Notes: generated by a model not told the origin, from the sequence alone. Positions 1-9,093 are shown, counted from the first letter of the stretch. The stretch is 64,000 nt of DNA from Arthrobacter sp. E3 (GCF_017353415.1 NZ_JAFMPX010000007.1:1-64000); one strand, 5' to 3'. Numbers and translations are program-made.

Positions 1-93
1 CAGCCAAATCAGCGCCTATCCCCAATGGTGATTTTTCCGTTAAGAAAGCATCATTAATTGACGGTGAATCCATGGGTGGAGCAACTCCCGTTT

Positions 94-3000
94 TCAAGGG
101 GTGTTGCAACGACCGCTAGAACTCGCCAAGCCCTTGAGATTGAAGGTCAAGTCCTTGCCGGCTTCGACGGTGCCGGATTGTGCCGTCAGGGTCGGAACAG
201 ACTCAACCGGTGCGTCCGGCAGGACGCCGCCAATGTTGACTTCCGCACCACCGCCGAAGCTGTTGCCAGCGATCGAGTTCAGGCCCACCAGCTTCACGTA
301 ACGGCCAACCTTGCCTCCTTCAATGGTCACCACCTGGGGACGGGCAATGTCTGCGAAGGAGCCTGATCCAACCTTGGTGCCAAAGTCGGTGGGGCTGTCG
401 GAGACAAAAATCTCGTAGTCCTTGATTTTGCCGTTGGTGTTGGACTGGCGCTGGGTGTATTCGAAGCCCGTCACGGAGTAGCTCTTGGACAGGTCAAAGA
501 CAACTGAGTGCGGGAACTCCTCTGTGCCACCTTTCCACTTGGTGTGCCAGAAGGAGTCCACTTTGCCATCGAGCAGAGCAGCGGCAGGACCGTTCGGTGC
601 GGTTTCGCCAGTTAGTTCCTGGGACGAGACCGAGGCGATGGAGATATCGCTCTGCGTGATCTTGTTCGGCAGTGGAACCACACTTGACTCCACATTCAAG
701 GAGGTGGTGGCCGTGCGCTCACCCTGCGTGGCAGTGAGTGCATTCTTGCCCGAGTAGGTGCTTGGGTACACCGGCATCTGCAACGTCACCTTGCCCTCGG
801 CATCGGGAAGGACCGTGCCAACCTTGTTGCCGCCCAGGGTGAGGGTCACGTATTCGCCGGGTACGAAGCCGGTCAAGGTGGTCAAGGCGCGGTATCCGGC
901 GCGGACGGTGGAGGTGGTTGTTTCCAACGTGGGGGTTTGGGATGAATCCCAAACGTAGGGAAGCTCAGGGTCAGCGGTGCCGGGCGCAACAACCACGGTG
1001 AACTTTGCCGTTGTCCCATTAGTTGCCGTCAAGGTGCCTGTGTAGGTTCCTGTTGTGGCGTAGCTGTGTGTTCCCTGCAACTGGTACAGGCTGCCGGAGG
1101 ACATGTGGTTGCGTGCCGTGTTGGCAACGAAAGTTGCGGCGGTGGTGGCTGTCCCATCACCCCAGTTGATGCTTGCACCCAGATTGCCCACGATGCTCGA
1201 GGCGCTCACGCCGTCGGCGTCGTCAACCGTGTCAACGGCAATGGAGGAGCCGTCGGCCGATGCCTTCGTGCCAGGCGCTGCCAGCTGTCCAACATTGAGG
1301 TTCAGAGCCTTGCCGGGGGAGACAGCCACGGGCAGGCCCGCCAGAGCGGAGTTCCACTTGGCTTCGTTGCCGTCATAGAAATTGGTGTCATTGGCCAGCA
1401 TGCGCGGACCCATCGCAGCCATGCGTACCTTGAAGTCGCCAATATTTCGCTGCGCCTGAGGAGTCCAGCCGATTTCGGCGAAGGAAATCACGCGCGGGAA
1501 AATCATGAACTCGGCTTGTTTGCCGCCACGGATGGTCTCCGACCACTGGGGGGCCTCCACACCAAGGATGGCGGAGTCGGGAAGGTTGACCCCGCCGTCC
1601 TGAACCACGGCTGCCGGATTCCAGTCGTAGTACTTGGAGAAGTCGCCCATGCCGGCCCACGTCAGGCCGATCGGCGTCTTGGAGTTGTACTTCATGTCAA
1701 GGTAGGCCGTGGAGCCGTTGGAAACCATGAGTTTGGCACCCAAGTCTTTGATGGCCTTCAGTGTGTCTGTGGTGCCGCCAACCCAATACTGGATGCCGTC
1801 ATCTTCTTCGAGGCCACCAATGGCGACCTCGTTCCAACCGATCGGCTTCTTGCCCAAGTCGTGGATGACTTTCACCGTCTTGGTGATGAACTCGACATAG
1901 TTGTCGTGGCCCGTCACATGGGATTCATCGCCGCCAATATGGATGTACTCGCTGGGTGTCATGTCCGCGATCTGACCGAAAACGTGCTCAAGGAACGTCC
2001 ACGTCTGCGGTGCTTTGACATCCAAGGTGGACGTTCCTACATTGCCGGTACCGTCCGCGGGAACTACGCCCCATTCATCAACGCTCGGCTTGGTGCCAGC
2101 AGTGTTCAGCTGGGGAATGGAGTGCAGGATGGCCGAGGTGTGCCCCGGAACGTCGATCTCCGGGATGACCTCAATGTGGCGTTCGGCGGCATAGGCCACC
2201 AAGTCCTTGTATTCGTCCTGGGTATAGAAGCCCGTGTAGCCGAGGTGGTCCATATAGGTGCGGTTGAACTGAGTCATGGCCGACTTGCCACCGACCTCAG
2301 TCAGAAGGTTGTAGTCAATGTCATCGCCGGTTTTTTTGCCGTCGTTGGTGATCTGGATGCGCCAGCCCTGATCGTCGGCAAGGTGCATGTGCAAAGTGGA
2401 GATCTTGTAGGCCGCCAGGGAATCGATAATGGCCTTGACCTCGGCGGGGGTCTTGAAGTCGCGGGCTACGTCAAGCATCATGCCCCGCTTGTCAAAACGC
2501 GGAGCATCGGAGATTTCCACGGCTGGAGCAGACCAGTTGGCGTTGACCTTGGTTTTTGATTCAATGAACGCCGGGAAAAGTTGGCGCAGGGTCTGGATGC
2601 CGTTGAAGATACCGTCGTCGGTCGCCGCGGTGACCTTGGCGCCCGTGAGTGCGTCGACGCTCAGCGTGTAGGCCTCTTCCTGAAGCTGAGCCCCCAAATT
2701 GGGGATTTTGCCAGGGGTTTGCAGCAACACGATGTCGTCCGCGTCGCCCGTTTCACCATCCACCACGGGCAGCTCTAGGCCGGTGGAGGTACGGAAAACA
2801 TCGGCCAGGAAGTTGGCGCTCGTCGTGGCTTCGGCCGTGTTGGCAACGATGCGCGAGCCTGCCCCGAGAATGAAGGGTGCCTCATCCGGGGTTTCCATGT
2901 TGACCGGCAGCGGGATCAAGTTGATGGGCTCGGCAGCAGGGGTTGGTGTGGTGGCTTCTTCGCCGTCCCACACTTCGAATTCCCACAGGGAGATGCCATA

Positions 3001-3963
3001 TTTTTTGCCGTCGATCGGCGTGCGGTCGATACCCTGCATGCGAACGTACTGGTAGGCGCTGCCAGCAACGCTGGCGTTGAGTTTCTGCACGTCGCGCGTG
3101 TTGCAGGTGGGTGCGATCTCGCCTGTGGCGTCGACGAAGTCCGTTCCGTTGGTTGAGACCTGCAGCTTGTACTTGGCGGCGCACGCCTTTTCCCAGACGA
3201 TGGCTACATGGTCAATGACGGTCGGCGCAGCCAACTTGACGGTGATGTGGGCATTGTCAGCCGTGTTAGAGGACCAGCGGGACTGCTGGGCGTTGGGCTT
3301 GGTGGCATCCGTGTCGCCGTCAATGACAAGGGCGGGACCCCACTGGCCTGCGACTTCCTGTCCGGAGGAGCTCACCGTTGCGCCGGCTGAGGCCAGCGCA
3401 ACGTTTTGGCCGGCAGCAGCCGGGACGCCCCAAACTTCCATTTCAAACAGTGAGATGCCCCATTTGGTGCCAGCAATGGGCGTCCTGTTCACGCCCTGCA
3501 TGCGCACATACTGGTATTTACTGCCAGCCAAAGCCGCAGCGATGGTCTGGGTGTCGGGGGTTTCCGGAGCGCAGTTGGCACGGGAAATAACGTCCGTGGC
3601 ATCCACAAAGGAAACCCCGTCTGTTGAGACCTGCAGCTTGTACTGGGCGGCACAGGCGGCCTCCCATTTGATGACGATCTTGTCGATGACCGCCGGCTTG
3701 GCCAGCTTTACTGTCAGCTGTGCATCGTCGGCATGATCCGAGGACCACCGGGTGGTTCCGTCGCCATCGATGGCAAGGTCGGTGCCGTTGGAGCCAGGGG
3801 TCTCGTCACCGGATGAGGTGACAGTAGCGCCGGCAGAGGCAAGGGCAAGATTTACTGGGGCGGGATCGCCCGGAGCAGCCACGGCGGGCGGCGCAGCCAT
3901 GGTGAGTAGCATGGCTGGCGTCACCACCGCCATCGCTAGAGTTTTCTTCCACATGGAACGCAC
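94..3963 (-). CDS. Secreted multidomain GH20 beta-N-acetylhexosaminidase
   Basis: Predicted extracellular exo-enzyme releasing terminal GlcNAc/GalNAc from chitin-type or glycan substrates. A GTG at 3963 is chosen because AAAGGA lies 7 nt ahead; a basic, hydrophobic signal peptide ending near AVAA follows. Order of domains: two F5/8 type C (discoidin) carbohydrate-binding domains (about 25-180 and 185-335), GH20 N-terminal domain (about 350-490), GH20 barrel (about 495-850) with the catalytic Asp-Glu pair in HIGGDE (D679/E680), a PKD-like domain containing WGDGT, an Ig-like domain, and a third F5/8 type C domain. The protein ends abruptly (GRCNTP) inside what looks like the start of another domain; a +1 shift stays open for about 20 more codons, so the 3' end may be frameshifted. 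The family assignment is firm; the natural substrate is inferred. Confidence 0.92.
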   Translation of the reverse strand: MRSMWKKTLAMAVVTPAMLLTMAAPPAVAAPGDPAPVNLALASAGATVTSSGDETPGSNGTDLAIDGDGTTRWSSDHADDAQLTVKLAKPAVIDKIVIKWEAACAAQYKLQVSTDGVSFVDATDVISRANCAPETPDTQTIAAALAGSKYQYVRMQGVNRTPIAGTKWGISLFEMEVWGVPAAAGQNVALASAGATVSSSGQEVAGQWGPALVIDGDTDATKPNAQQSRWSSNTADNAHITVKLAAPTVIDHVAIVWEKACAAKYKLQVSTNGTDFVDATGEIAPTCNTRDVQKLNASVAGSAYQYVRMQGIDRTPIDGKKYGISLWEFEVWDGEEATTPTPAAEPINLIPLPVNMETPDEAPFILGAGSRIVANTAEATTSANFLADVFRTSTGLELPVVDGETGDADDIVLLQTPGKIPNLGAQLQEEAYTLSVDALTGAKVTAATDDGIFNGIQTLRQLFPAFIESKTKVNANWSAPAVEISDAPRFDKRGMMLDVARDFKTPAEVKAIIDSLAAYKISTLHMHLADDQGWRIQITNDGKKTGDDIDYNLLTEVGGKSAMTQFNRTYMDHLGYTGFYTQDEYKDLVAYAAERHIEVIPEIDVPGHTSAILHSIPQLNTAGTKPSVDEWGVVPADGTGNVGTSTLDVKAPQTWTFLEHVFGQIADMTPSEYIHIGGDESHVTGHDNYVEFITKTVKVIHDLGKKPIGWNEVAIGGLEEDDGIQYWVGGTTDTLKAIKDLGAKLMVSNGSTAYLDMKYNSKTPIGLTWAGMGDFSKYYDWNPAAVVQDGGVNLPDSAILGVEAPQWSETIRGGKQAEFMIFPRVISFAEIGWTPQAQRNIGDFKVRMAAMGPRMLANDTNFYDGNEAKWNSALAGLPVAVSPGKALNLNVGQLAAPGTKASADGSSIAVDTVDDADGVSASSIVGNLGASINWGDGTATTAATFVANTARNHMSSGSLYQLQGTHSYATTGTYTGTLTATNGTTAKFTVVVAPGTADPELPYVWDSSQTPTLETTTSTVRAGYRALTTLTGFVPGEYVTLTLGGNKVGTVLPDAEGKVTLQMPVYPSTYSGKNALTATQGERTATTSLNVESSVVPLPNKITQSDISIASVSSQELTGETAPNGPAAALLDGKVDSFWHTKWKGGTEEFPHSVVFDLSKSYSVTGFEYTQRQSNTNGKIKDYEIFVSDSPTDFGTKVGSGSFADIARPQVVTIEGGKVGRYVKLVGLNSIAGNSFGGGAEVNIGGVLPDAPVESVPTLTAQSGTVEAGKDLTFNLKGLASSSGRCNTP

Positions 3964-4194
3964 GTATTCATCCTTTGTTGACGCGAGAGACACAAATCAC
4001 ACAAGGTGATGTTATCCATACCAGCGGTGGATGAACAGGCGGACGCGGGCTATTAAGTGACAGGCGCAGGTCGGGGAGCGGAAGTCGAGGGCACAGTCAG
4101 TTGTGAGCACCTGGACTATGGATGAAAATATGTCAGTAGAGGATCGTCATTTCGCTGATCAGAACCACGGAATCTAGGTGAATATTGACGAAAA

Positions 4195-4231
4195 GCGCGC
4201 CGCTCACCGCGAAAAGCGGAGCGCAGCGCGC
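4195..4231 (-). terminator. Hairpin terminator after the nitroreductase gene
   Basis: An inverted repeat with arms built from GCGCGC, CGCT and CCGC closes on a GAAAA loop. Read on the minus strand it is followed directly by TTTT, about 50 nt after the stop of the RutE-like gene. This fits an intrinsic terminator for that gene. The rest of the 315-bp gap (3964-4278) holds the upstream region of the hexosaminidase and nothing else recognisable. Confidence 0.6.
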
Positions 4232-4278
4232 CTACTGACTTTCCGCCCGATGGGGTCTGAAAAGTAGGTAAATATTTC

Positions 4279-4908
4279 TTACAAGGTTACGTTGGCAGCG
4301 TCGAATTCGAGCCGCGGGAGGCGTGCGCGATCGATAACATCGCTGGGGCGCCCAAGGTTCACCACCATGAAGGATTTGCTGGCGGAGTCAACATTGAAAT
4401 CACCGTCGAGACCTGCAGCATCGAAGCCGGTCATAGGACCGGCTGCCAGTCCTGCGGCACGGGCGGCCATGATGAAATATCCCGCTTGCAGGTGTGCGTT
4501 GTTCACGGCCATGAGCTTGCGGGCGTCGGGATTTGACTCAAAAGTCGGCACCATTGCGGACATGTGCGGTGCCGTGGTGGGGATCAGTTCATGCCATTGG
4601 GTGGTGTAGCTCAACACGGCAACCATGGGTGCCGCCAAGGTTTTGGCCCGGTTGCCGTCATTCATGTGCACGGCCAGGCGTTCCCGAGCTTCCGGCGAGC
4701 GGACCCACGTGATGCGCATCGGCTGGATGTTCATGGCAGTCGGGCCCATCCGGGTCAGCGCATAGACGGCTTGCAAGGTTTCTTCGGCAATCTCCCCATC
4801 CGCCCAGTTGTTTGCCGTGCGGGCGTCGAGGAACAAGGCCGCCGCAGCTTCCTTGTCAACAACGAGTTCATGGTGAAGGTCCGGTTCGGTGGCAACGTCA
4901 AGGCTCAT
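4279..4908 (-). CDS. Nitroreductase-family protein, RutE (malonic semialdehyde reductase)-like
   Basis: A 209-aa FMN-dependent nitroreductase-fold oxidoreductase. The closest recalled pattern is RutE, which reduces malonic semialdehyde: the LFLDARTxNxW start, MGPTAMNIQPMRI, KTLAAPMVAVL, the QAGYFIMAARAAGL helix and the PRLEFDAA end all match that family in order and spacing. A longer frame runs upstream, but the ATG at 4908 gives the family's usual length; GAGAAAG lies about 9 nt ahead. No other rut genes are nearby, so a role in pyrimidine or beta-alanine breakdown is only an inference, and a general NAD(P)H nitroreductase role is possible. Confidence 0.8.
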   Translation of the reverse strand: MSLDVATEPDLHHELVVDKEAAAALFLDARTANNWADGEIAEETLQAVYALTRMGPTAMNIQPMRITWVRSPEARERLAVHMNDGNRAKTLAAPMVAVLSYTTQWHELIPTTAPHMSAMVPTFESNPDARKLMAVNNAHLQAGYFIMAARAAGLAAGPMTGFDAAGLDGDFNVDSASKSFMVVNLGRPSDVIDRARLPRLEFDAANVTL

Positions 4909-5060
4909 GTGATCAGCTTTCTCTAACTCCAGTGAACGTTCTTCCTTTTTTACAGCGCTGGCAAGGTCCGAAATGTTTCCAAATTGGCCGTGAAGTGGAA
5001 CACGTAGGCGTTGCTGTGCCATGATGCGGGCAGTGGCCAACGCAAAGGAGCGGCAGTTTT

Positions 5061-6347
5061 ATGACGACATGGACCATTCGCGATTTTCATGCACACGACG
5101 TTGAGGGCATTCTTCAGCTGTGGCAGGCGCTGCGCGAAGACGGTGTGGAACCGGTCTATGACCTTTCCGAAGTGCTGGCATCTTGTGAAAAGGACCATGC
5201 CGTGGTGGCGGTTCATGGCGAGGAAATTGTCGGCGCCGCCGTAGGGCGTGCCGCGCACGACCAAGGCTGGATCGTTTTTCTGGCCACCCGCCCCTCCTTC
5301 CGCGGCCGCGGGATAGGCACGTTGCTGCTGGCCGCCGTCGAACGCCGCATGGCCAGCCACGGACTGAACAAGCTTTCCGCACTCATGCCGGAGACGGAAA
5401 CCCGCGTTGAAGCCTTCAGCAACCGTGGCTTCGTGGTGAAAAAGAACCTTCGCTACTTTGAACGGCACATCCCCGTCCAGCGCGCGGAACGCGGTGCGCT
5501 TGAGGACCTTGGCGGTCGAATCCTGCCACGGGACCTCTGGGACCGCGTCGCAGGAATGAGCGCTGAAAAGGAACTGCTGGAGCGCCGTTTGGTCCTCCCT
5601 CTGGCCAAGTCGGAACTGGCTGAGGAATTTGGTGTAGTGCCGCCGCGCGCCGTCGTCCTGTTTGGTCCTCCCGGCACGGGCAAGACCACCTTTGCCAAGG
5701 CCATCGCTTCCCGGCTGGAGTGGCCGTTCGTGGAGGTGTTCCCGTCGAGGCTGGCAGGGGATCCCGGTGGACTCGCCGGCGCCCTGCGTCAAACCTTCCT
5801 GGACATCGCCGAGCTGGAACACGCTGTGGTCTTTATCGATGAGGTGGAGGAGATCGCCTCGCAGCGTTCGGGGGAGCCGCCCTCTCCCATGCAGGGCGTC
5901 ACCAATGAGCTGCTCAAGATCATCCCGGCCTTCCGCGACCAGCCCGGAAGAATCCTGGTCTGTGCCACGAACTTCATCCGGTCTCTGGATTCCGCTTTTC
6001 TGCGCCACGGCCGCTTCGACTATGTCATCCCGATCGGGCTGCCCGACGAGCAGGCCCGCGCTGCCATGTGGCAGCGGTTCATTCCAGCCACAGTCGCCGG
6101 GCAAATCGACATTCAAATGCTCGTGGAGGCCAGTGCCGGCTTCTCGCCGGCCGACATTGAGTTTGCTGCCCGCAGCGCCTCCCAGCGCGCCTTGGAGAAG
6201 GCCGTGTACGACGACGATCAGCTCACCACACGCAGTGGTCCGGAGACGGCCGACTACCTGGAAACCGTAGCGGAGACGAGGGCCACGGTCAGCGACGCCG
6301 TGGCGGCGGAATTCCTTGAGGACATTGCGGCATTGGCCAGGACGTAG
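5061..6347 (+). CDS. GNAT acetyltransferase fused to an AAA+ ATPase
   Basis: One 428-aa frame carries two domains. Residues about 5-140 form a GNAT N-acetyltransferase with the acetyl-CoA loop RGRGIGT (81-87). Residues about 160-400 form an AAA+ ATPase of the FtsH/katanin-like type: Walker A GPPGTGKTT (202-210), Walker B VVFIDE (256-261), sensor-1 CATN (301-304), and the RHGRFD arginine-finger segment (315-320). The ATG has AAAGGAG 10 nt upstream. It is divergent from the nitroreductase gene and ends 18 bp from the convergent corA. No protease domain or membrane segment is present. ATP-driven remodelling of a client combined with acetylation is a plausible but untested role. Confidence 0.85.
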   Translation: MTTWTIRDFHAHDVEGILQLWQALREDGVEPVYDLSEVLASCEKDHAVVAVHGEEIVGAAVGRAAHDQGWIVFLATRPSFRGRGIGTLLLAAVERRMASHGLNKLSALMPETETRVEAFSNRGFVVKKNLRYFERHIPVQRAERGALEDLGGRILPRDLWDRVAGMSAEKELLERRLVLPLAKSELAEEFGVVPPRAVVLFGPPGTGKTTFAKAIASRLEWPFVEVFPSRLAGDPGGLAGALRQTFLDIAELEHAVVFIDEVEEIASQRSGEPPSPMQGVTNELLKIIPAFRDQPGRILVCATNFIRSLDSAFLRHGRFDYVIPIGLPDEQARAAMWQRFIPATVAGQIDIQMLVEASAGFSPADIEFAARSASQRALEKAVYDDDQLTTRSGPETADYLETVAETRATVSDAVAAEFLEDIAALART

Positions 6348-6365
6348 CCAAGTGCCTATGCGCGC

Positions 6366-7361
6366 TTAGAGCCAGCCCTTCTTCTTGAAGATCACATACA
6401 TGACAAGGCCAACCAGGAACATCAATGTCAGGGCGAAGGGGTATCCGTACGCCCAGTGGAGTTCAGGCATGATGTCAAAGTTCATGCCGTAAATGGAACC
6501 CACAAAAGACGGGGCGAAGATGATGGCTGCCCAGGAGGAGATCTTCTTTACTTGTTCGTTCTCGGCGGCAGCGGCCTCGTTTTGCCGGTTCGTGGTCAAT
6601 GTGCCGTCAACTGTCAGCGCATTTTGCAGCAGCTGGCGGAAGGAGTCTGCCTTGGCCGTGACAGTTTCAACATGGTCTTCCACGTCCCGCAAGCGCCGCT
6701 CCAGCTCGACGTTCGCGCGGAATTTTTCAAAGCCGGCTTTGAGCTGTTGCAATATCTCCTGCAAGGGATGGATGGCCCGCTGGAACTGGATGACTTCGCG
6801 GGAGAGCTGGTAAATACGCAGTGAGACATTGGGCTCTCCTGCGAAAAGTTGATCCTCGATCTCGTCAATGTCGTTTTCCAGACCATTGATCACTGGCTGA
6901 TAGTCGTCGACCACCTGGTCCATGATGGCGTAAAGCACCGCTTCCGGGCCCAGAGCCAGCAACTCGGGGTCAGCTTCCAGACGTGTCCGGGTTGAGCCCA
7001 GACCGGGGGTCTCTGCGTGAGGGATGGTGACGACAAAGTCCGGACCGGTGAAAACGTGTAGTTCGCCAAATTCCACCGTCTCACTCTCATCGTCGTAGCG
7101 GGCCGGGCGCAGCACAGTGAAGAGGACGTCGTCGTAACGTTCCAGCTTGGGCCGCTGATGGGCCTTGATGGCATCTTCCACGGCTAACTCGTGGAGAGAA
7201 AACTCGGTTGCGAGCGAGCGCATTTCTTCAGCGTCCGGCCGGAACATGCCTATCCACGCCATGCCGTGGCAGGAATCCATCACCTCATAGGTTTGATCGA
7301 GGCTGTCGGGATTGGCGAAGCGTTTGCCGTCTACATAGACGGCATTATCAATGATGGTCAC
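6366..7361 (-). CDS. corA: CorA-family magnesium/cobalt transporter
   Basis: A 331-aa channel-type divalent cation transporter. The long N-terminal cytosolic domain, rich in acidic and helical segments, precedes two C-terminal membrane helices with the family signature YGMNF (GMN at 292-294) and a basic KKKGWL tail. The length is normal for CorA. The start is a GTG at 7361 with no ribosome-binding site; CATAAT lies 6 nt upstream, so the message is probably leaderless. Mg2+ is the usual substrate; Co2+ or Ni2+ transport cannot be excluded. Confidence 0.9.
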   Translation of the reverse strand: MTIIDNAVYVDGKRFANPDSLDQTYEVMDSCHGMAWIGMFRPDAEEMRSLATEFSLHELAVEDAIKAHQRPKLERYDDVLFTVLRPARYDDESETVEFGELHVFTGPDFVVTIPHAETPGLGSTRTRLEADPELLALGPEAVLYAIMDQVVDDYQPVINGLENDIDEIEDQLFAGEPNVSLRIYQLSREVIQFQRAIHPLQEILQQLKAGFEKFRANVELERRLRDVEDHVETVTAKADSFRQLLQNALTVDGTLTTNRQNEAAAAENEQVKKISSWAAIIFAPSFVGSIYGMNFDIMPELHWAYGYPFALTLMFLVGLVMYVIFKKKGWL

Positions 7362-7367
7362 CTGCCT

Positions 7368-7373
7368 ATTATG
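7368..7373 (-). promoter_or_regulatory. -10 element CATAAT, leaderless corA
   Basis: The hexamer ends 6 nt before the GTG of corA on the minus strand and no Shine-Dalgarno sequence is present, so transcription probably starts at the G of the start codon. Confidence 0.5.
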
Positions 7374-7403
7374 GGCGAGGGAGGTAGGGCAATGCGTGCA
7401 GGG

Positions 7404-7919
7404 TCAGCCGATTGGTCCCGTGTGCCCCGGAATATGTTTGAAGACAAGGGTGGTTTCGGTGTGACCTACGACGGGGTCAGTGGTCAGGTTGTCCAGCACC
7501 CAGTCACGCAATGCATCGGTGTCGCGGACGGCAATGTGGAGCAGGTAGTCCACCGAACCGGAGGTGTGGAACGTGGAAAGCACCTCGGGCAACAGCGGCA
7601 CCCGGGACGTGAAGGCATCGATCTGGTCCCTGTCGTGGGCGCGCAGCCGCACAGCGATGAGGGCCTGCACGGCGCGGCCGATCGAGGTGAGGTTCAGTTT
7701 TGCCTCAAAGCCTTCAATCGTTCCGCGTTCCATGAGAGCACGGGTACGCATCAGCGCCGTTGACGGTGCGATCCCGACGGCGTCGGCGAGGTCCCGGTTC
7801 GTGATGCGGGCATCAGCTAGCAGTGTGTCGATGATCTGGCGGTCGACGGCGTCCAGCACCTCGGTTGACAGGTTACCTTGTGCTTGCTCGCGTCGAACGT
7901 TCTTCGCCGGTGTTGCCAT
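7404..7919 (-). CDS. AsnC/Lrp-family transcriptional regulator
   Basis: A 171-aa regulator with an N-terminal winged HTH (about 18-65: LDAVDRQIIDTLLADARITNR then DLADAVGIAPSTALMRTRAL) and a C-terminal RAM/AsnC ligand-binding domain (about 75-150). Such proteins sense amino acids and bind DNA as oligomers. The ATG at 7919 is set by GGAGG 5 nt upstream. It is followed by corA on the same strand, 42 bp away. No obvious amino-acid gene is adjacent, so the regulon and ligand are unknown. Confidence 0.9.
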   Translation of the reverse strand: MATPAKNVRREQAQGNLSTEVLDAVDRQIIDTLLADARITNRDLADAVGIAPSTALMRTRALMERGTIEGFEAKLNLTSIGRAVQALIAVRLRAHDRDQIDAFTSRVPLLPEVLSTFHTSGSVDYLLHIAVRDTDALRDWVLDNLTTDPVVGHTETTLVFKHIPGHTGPIG

Positions 7920-8020
7920 GAGGCCCTCCAAGAGTCCTGAATTTCGTCATAATACTGCCAACTGCTGTGTGCGTTCGTTCGCAATTCTAGCAAATTACCG
8001 AATATTTGATCTGTAGGAGC

Positions 8021-9076
8021 TTAGAGTTCGCGGAGGAATGCCTGCACCACGTCTGCAGCCGGAGCTGCCTGGGCGGATTTCCAGCCGGTGCCGGCCCATA
8101 GGTTGAGGGACTGTGGATCTGCGGCTGCCGCGGCAGCTGCCCGCAGCGGCGCCGTGAGGAAGTGTACTTCCGGATACGCTTCGGGGGCCGCCTGAGTAAA
8201 GGTGCGGACGAAGTCGTTCTCCAATGCGCGGGCGAGCTTTCCCGTAAAGGCCCTTGTCAGGGTTGTGCGGGTATAGGCGGGATCGGCCAGTGCGTCCTTG
8301 TGCAGCGACCTGGCCCCACTCTCATGGGTGCGGATCAAGGCTGTGCCGATGGCCACCGCCTGCGCGCCGGCAGCAAGAGCGGCCTTCGCGTTTGCTGCAT
8401 CGCTGACACCGCCGGCGGCAACCAGCGGCAATTCCACAGCTGCACTCACCGCCGCAATCAGCTGTGGAAGTGTGCGGTTCTTGGCCGGATCGCTGGAATC
8501 TCCAGCTGCGGGGACGGGCAAAAAGGCTGCCGTATGGCCGCCGGCGTTGGTGTGCTGAACCACCAGGGCATCAACTCCGGTCTCAGCTGCGGCCAGTGCC
8601 TCGGGAACGCTTGTCACCGATGCGAGGACACGGGTGCCTGCCTTGTGCAGCTGGTCAACAACACTGGCCGGGGCCAAGCCAAAGGTAAAGCTGACCACTG
8701 GAACCGGATCCGCCAGCAGCAGAGCAATTTTCTCCGCCCAAAAGTCCTGCACAGGCGGATCCTCGGCAGAAGGCAGTTCCTGCGGCAGCTCCGCGCCGTA
8801 CCGGGCAGCCGTTGCCAGTAGTGCGGTGCGATACGCATCCAACAAAGCGTCCTGCTCACGCGCTCGCAACTCCGCGGCAGGACGGGGGACAAACAAGTTG
8901 ACGCCAAAGTCCAGGCCGCTGGCACGCAGAGGCGCAATGTGTGCGCGCAACTGTTCTGCGGTTTTGTACCCTCCGGCGGCAATAGCAAAAGCTCCGGCGC
9001 CTTGGACTGCCAAGGTGAGCTCCGGTGTCGTCGTTCCACCCGCCATGGGGGCTGCTATTAAGGGTGTGCTGAACAT
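8021..9076 (-). CDS. Nitronate monooxygenase (NMO/2-nitropropane dioxygenase family)
   Basis: A 351-aa FMN TIM-barrel enzyme that oxidises alkyl nitronates. Family marks: the N-terminal IAAPMAGG, GVNLFVP, the catalytic-His segment HTNAGGHTA, the phosphate-binding VAAGGVSDAANAKAALAAGA, and AIGTALIRTHESGA. The length is typical. The start ATG at 9076 lacks a ribosome-binding site; TAGACT sits 6 nt upstream, so it is probably leaderless. It is divergent from the GlcNAc-kinase-like gene with only 17 bp between start codons. Detoxification of nitronates such as propionate-3-nitronate is the family role; the substrate here is unknown. Confidence 0.88.
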   Translation of the reverse strand: MFSTPLIAAPMAGGTTTPELTLAVQGAGAFAIAAGGYKTAEQLRAHIAPLRASGLDFGVNLFVPRPAAELRAREQDALLDAYRTALLATAARYGAELPQELPSAEDPPVQDFWAEKIALLLADPVPVVSFTFGLAPASVVDQLHKAGTRVLASVTSVPEALAAAETGVDALVVQHTNAGGHTAAFLPVPAAGDSSDPAKNRTLPQLIAAVSAAVELPLVAAGGVSDAANAKAALAAGAQAVAIGTALIRTHESGARSLHKDALADPAYTRTTLTRAFTGKLARALENDFVRTFTQAAPEAYPEVHFLTAPLRAAAAAAADPQSLNLWAGTGWKSAQAAPAADVVQAFLREL

Positions 9077-9081
9077 GCCAC

Positions 9082-9087
9082 TAGTCT
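9082..9087 (+). promoter_or_regulatory. -10 element TAGTCT, leaderless kinase gene
   Basis: TAGTCT ends 6 nt before the GTG at 9094, where AGAGG is too close to the start codon to act as a ribosome-binding site. It overlaps the -10 of the divergent gene almost completely. Confidence 0.5.
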
Positions 9088-9088
9088 A
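9083..9088 (-). promoter_or_regulatory. -10 element TAGACT, leaderless nitronate monooxygenase gene
   Basis: On the minus strand TAGACT ends 6 nt before the ATG at 9076. It shares five base pairs with the opposite-strand -10 at 9082-9087. Confidence 0.5.
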
Positions 9089-9093
9089 GAGGC

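Noticed and set aside
1066-2559. A 497-codon open frame opposite the hexosaminidase
   Set aside because: It is fully antisense to a gene with clear domains and catalytic residues, has no ribosome-binding site and no recognisable protein features. High G+C makes such shadow frames common.
4950-6116. A 388-codon frame antisense to the GNAT-AAA+ gene
   Set aside because: The plus-strand frame holds all the motifs; the antisense product has no family pattern.
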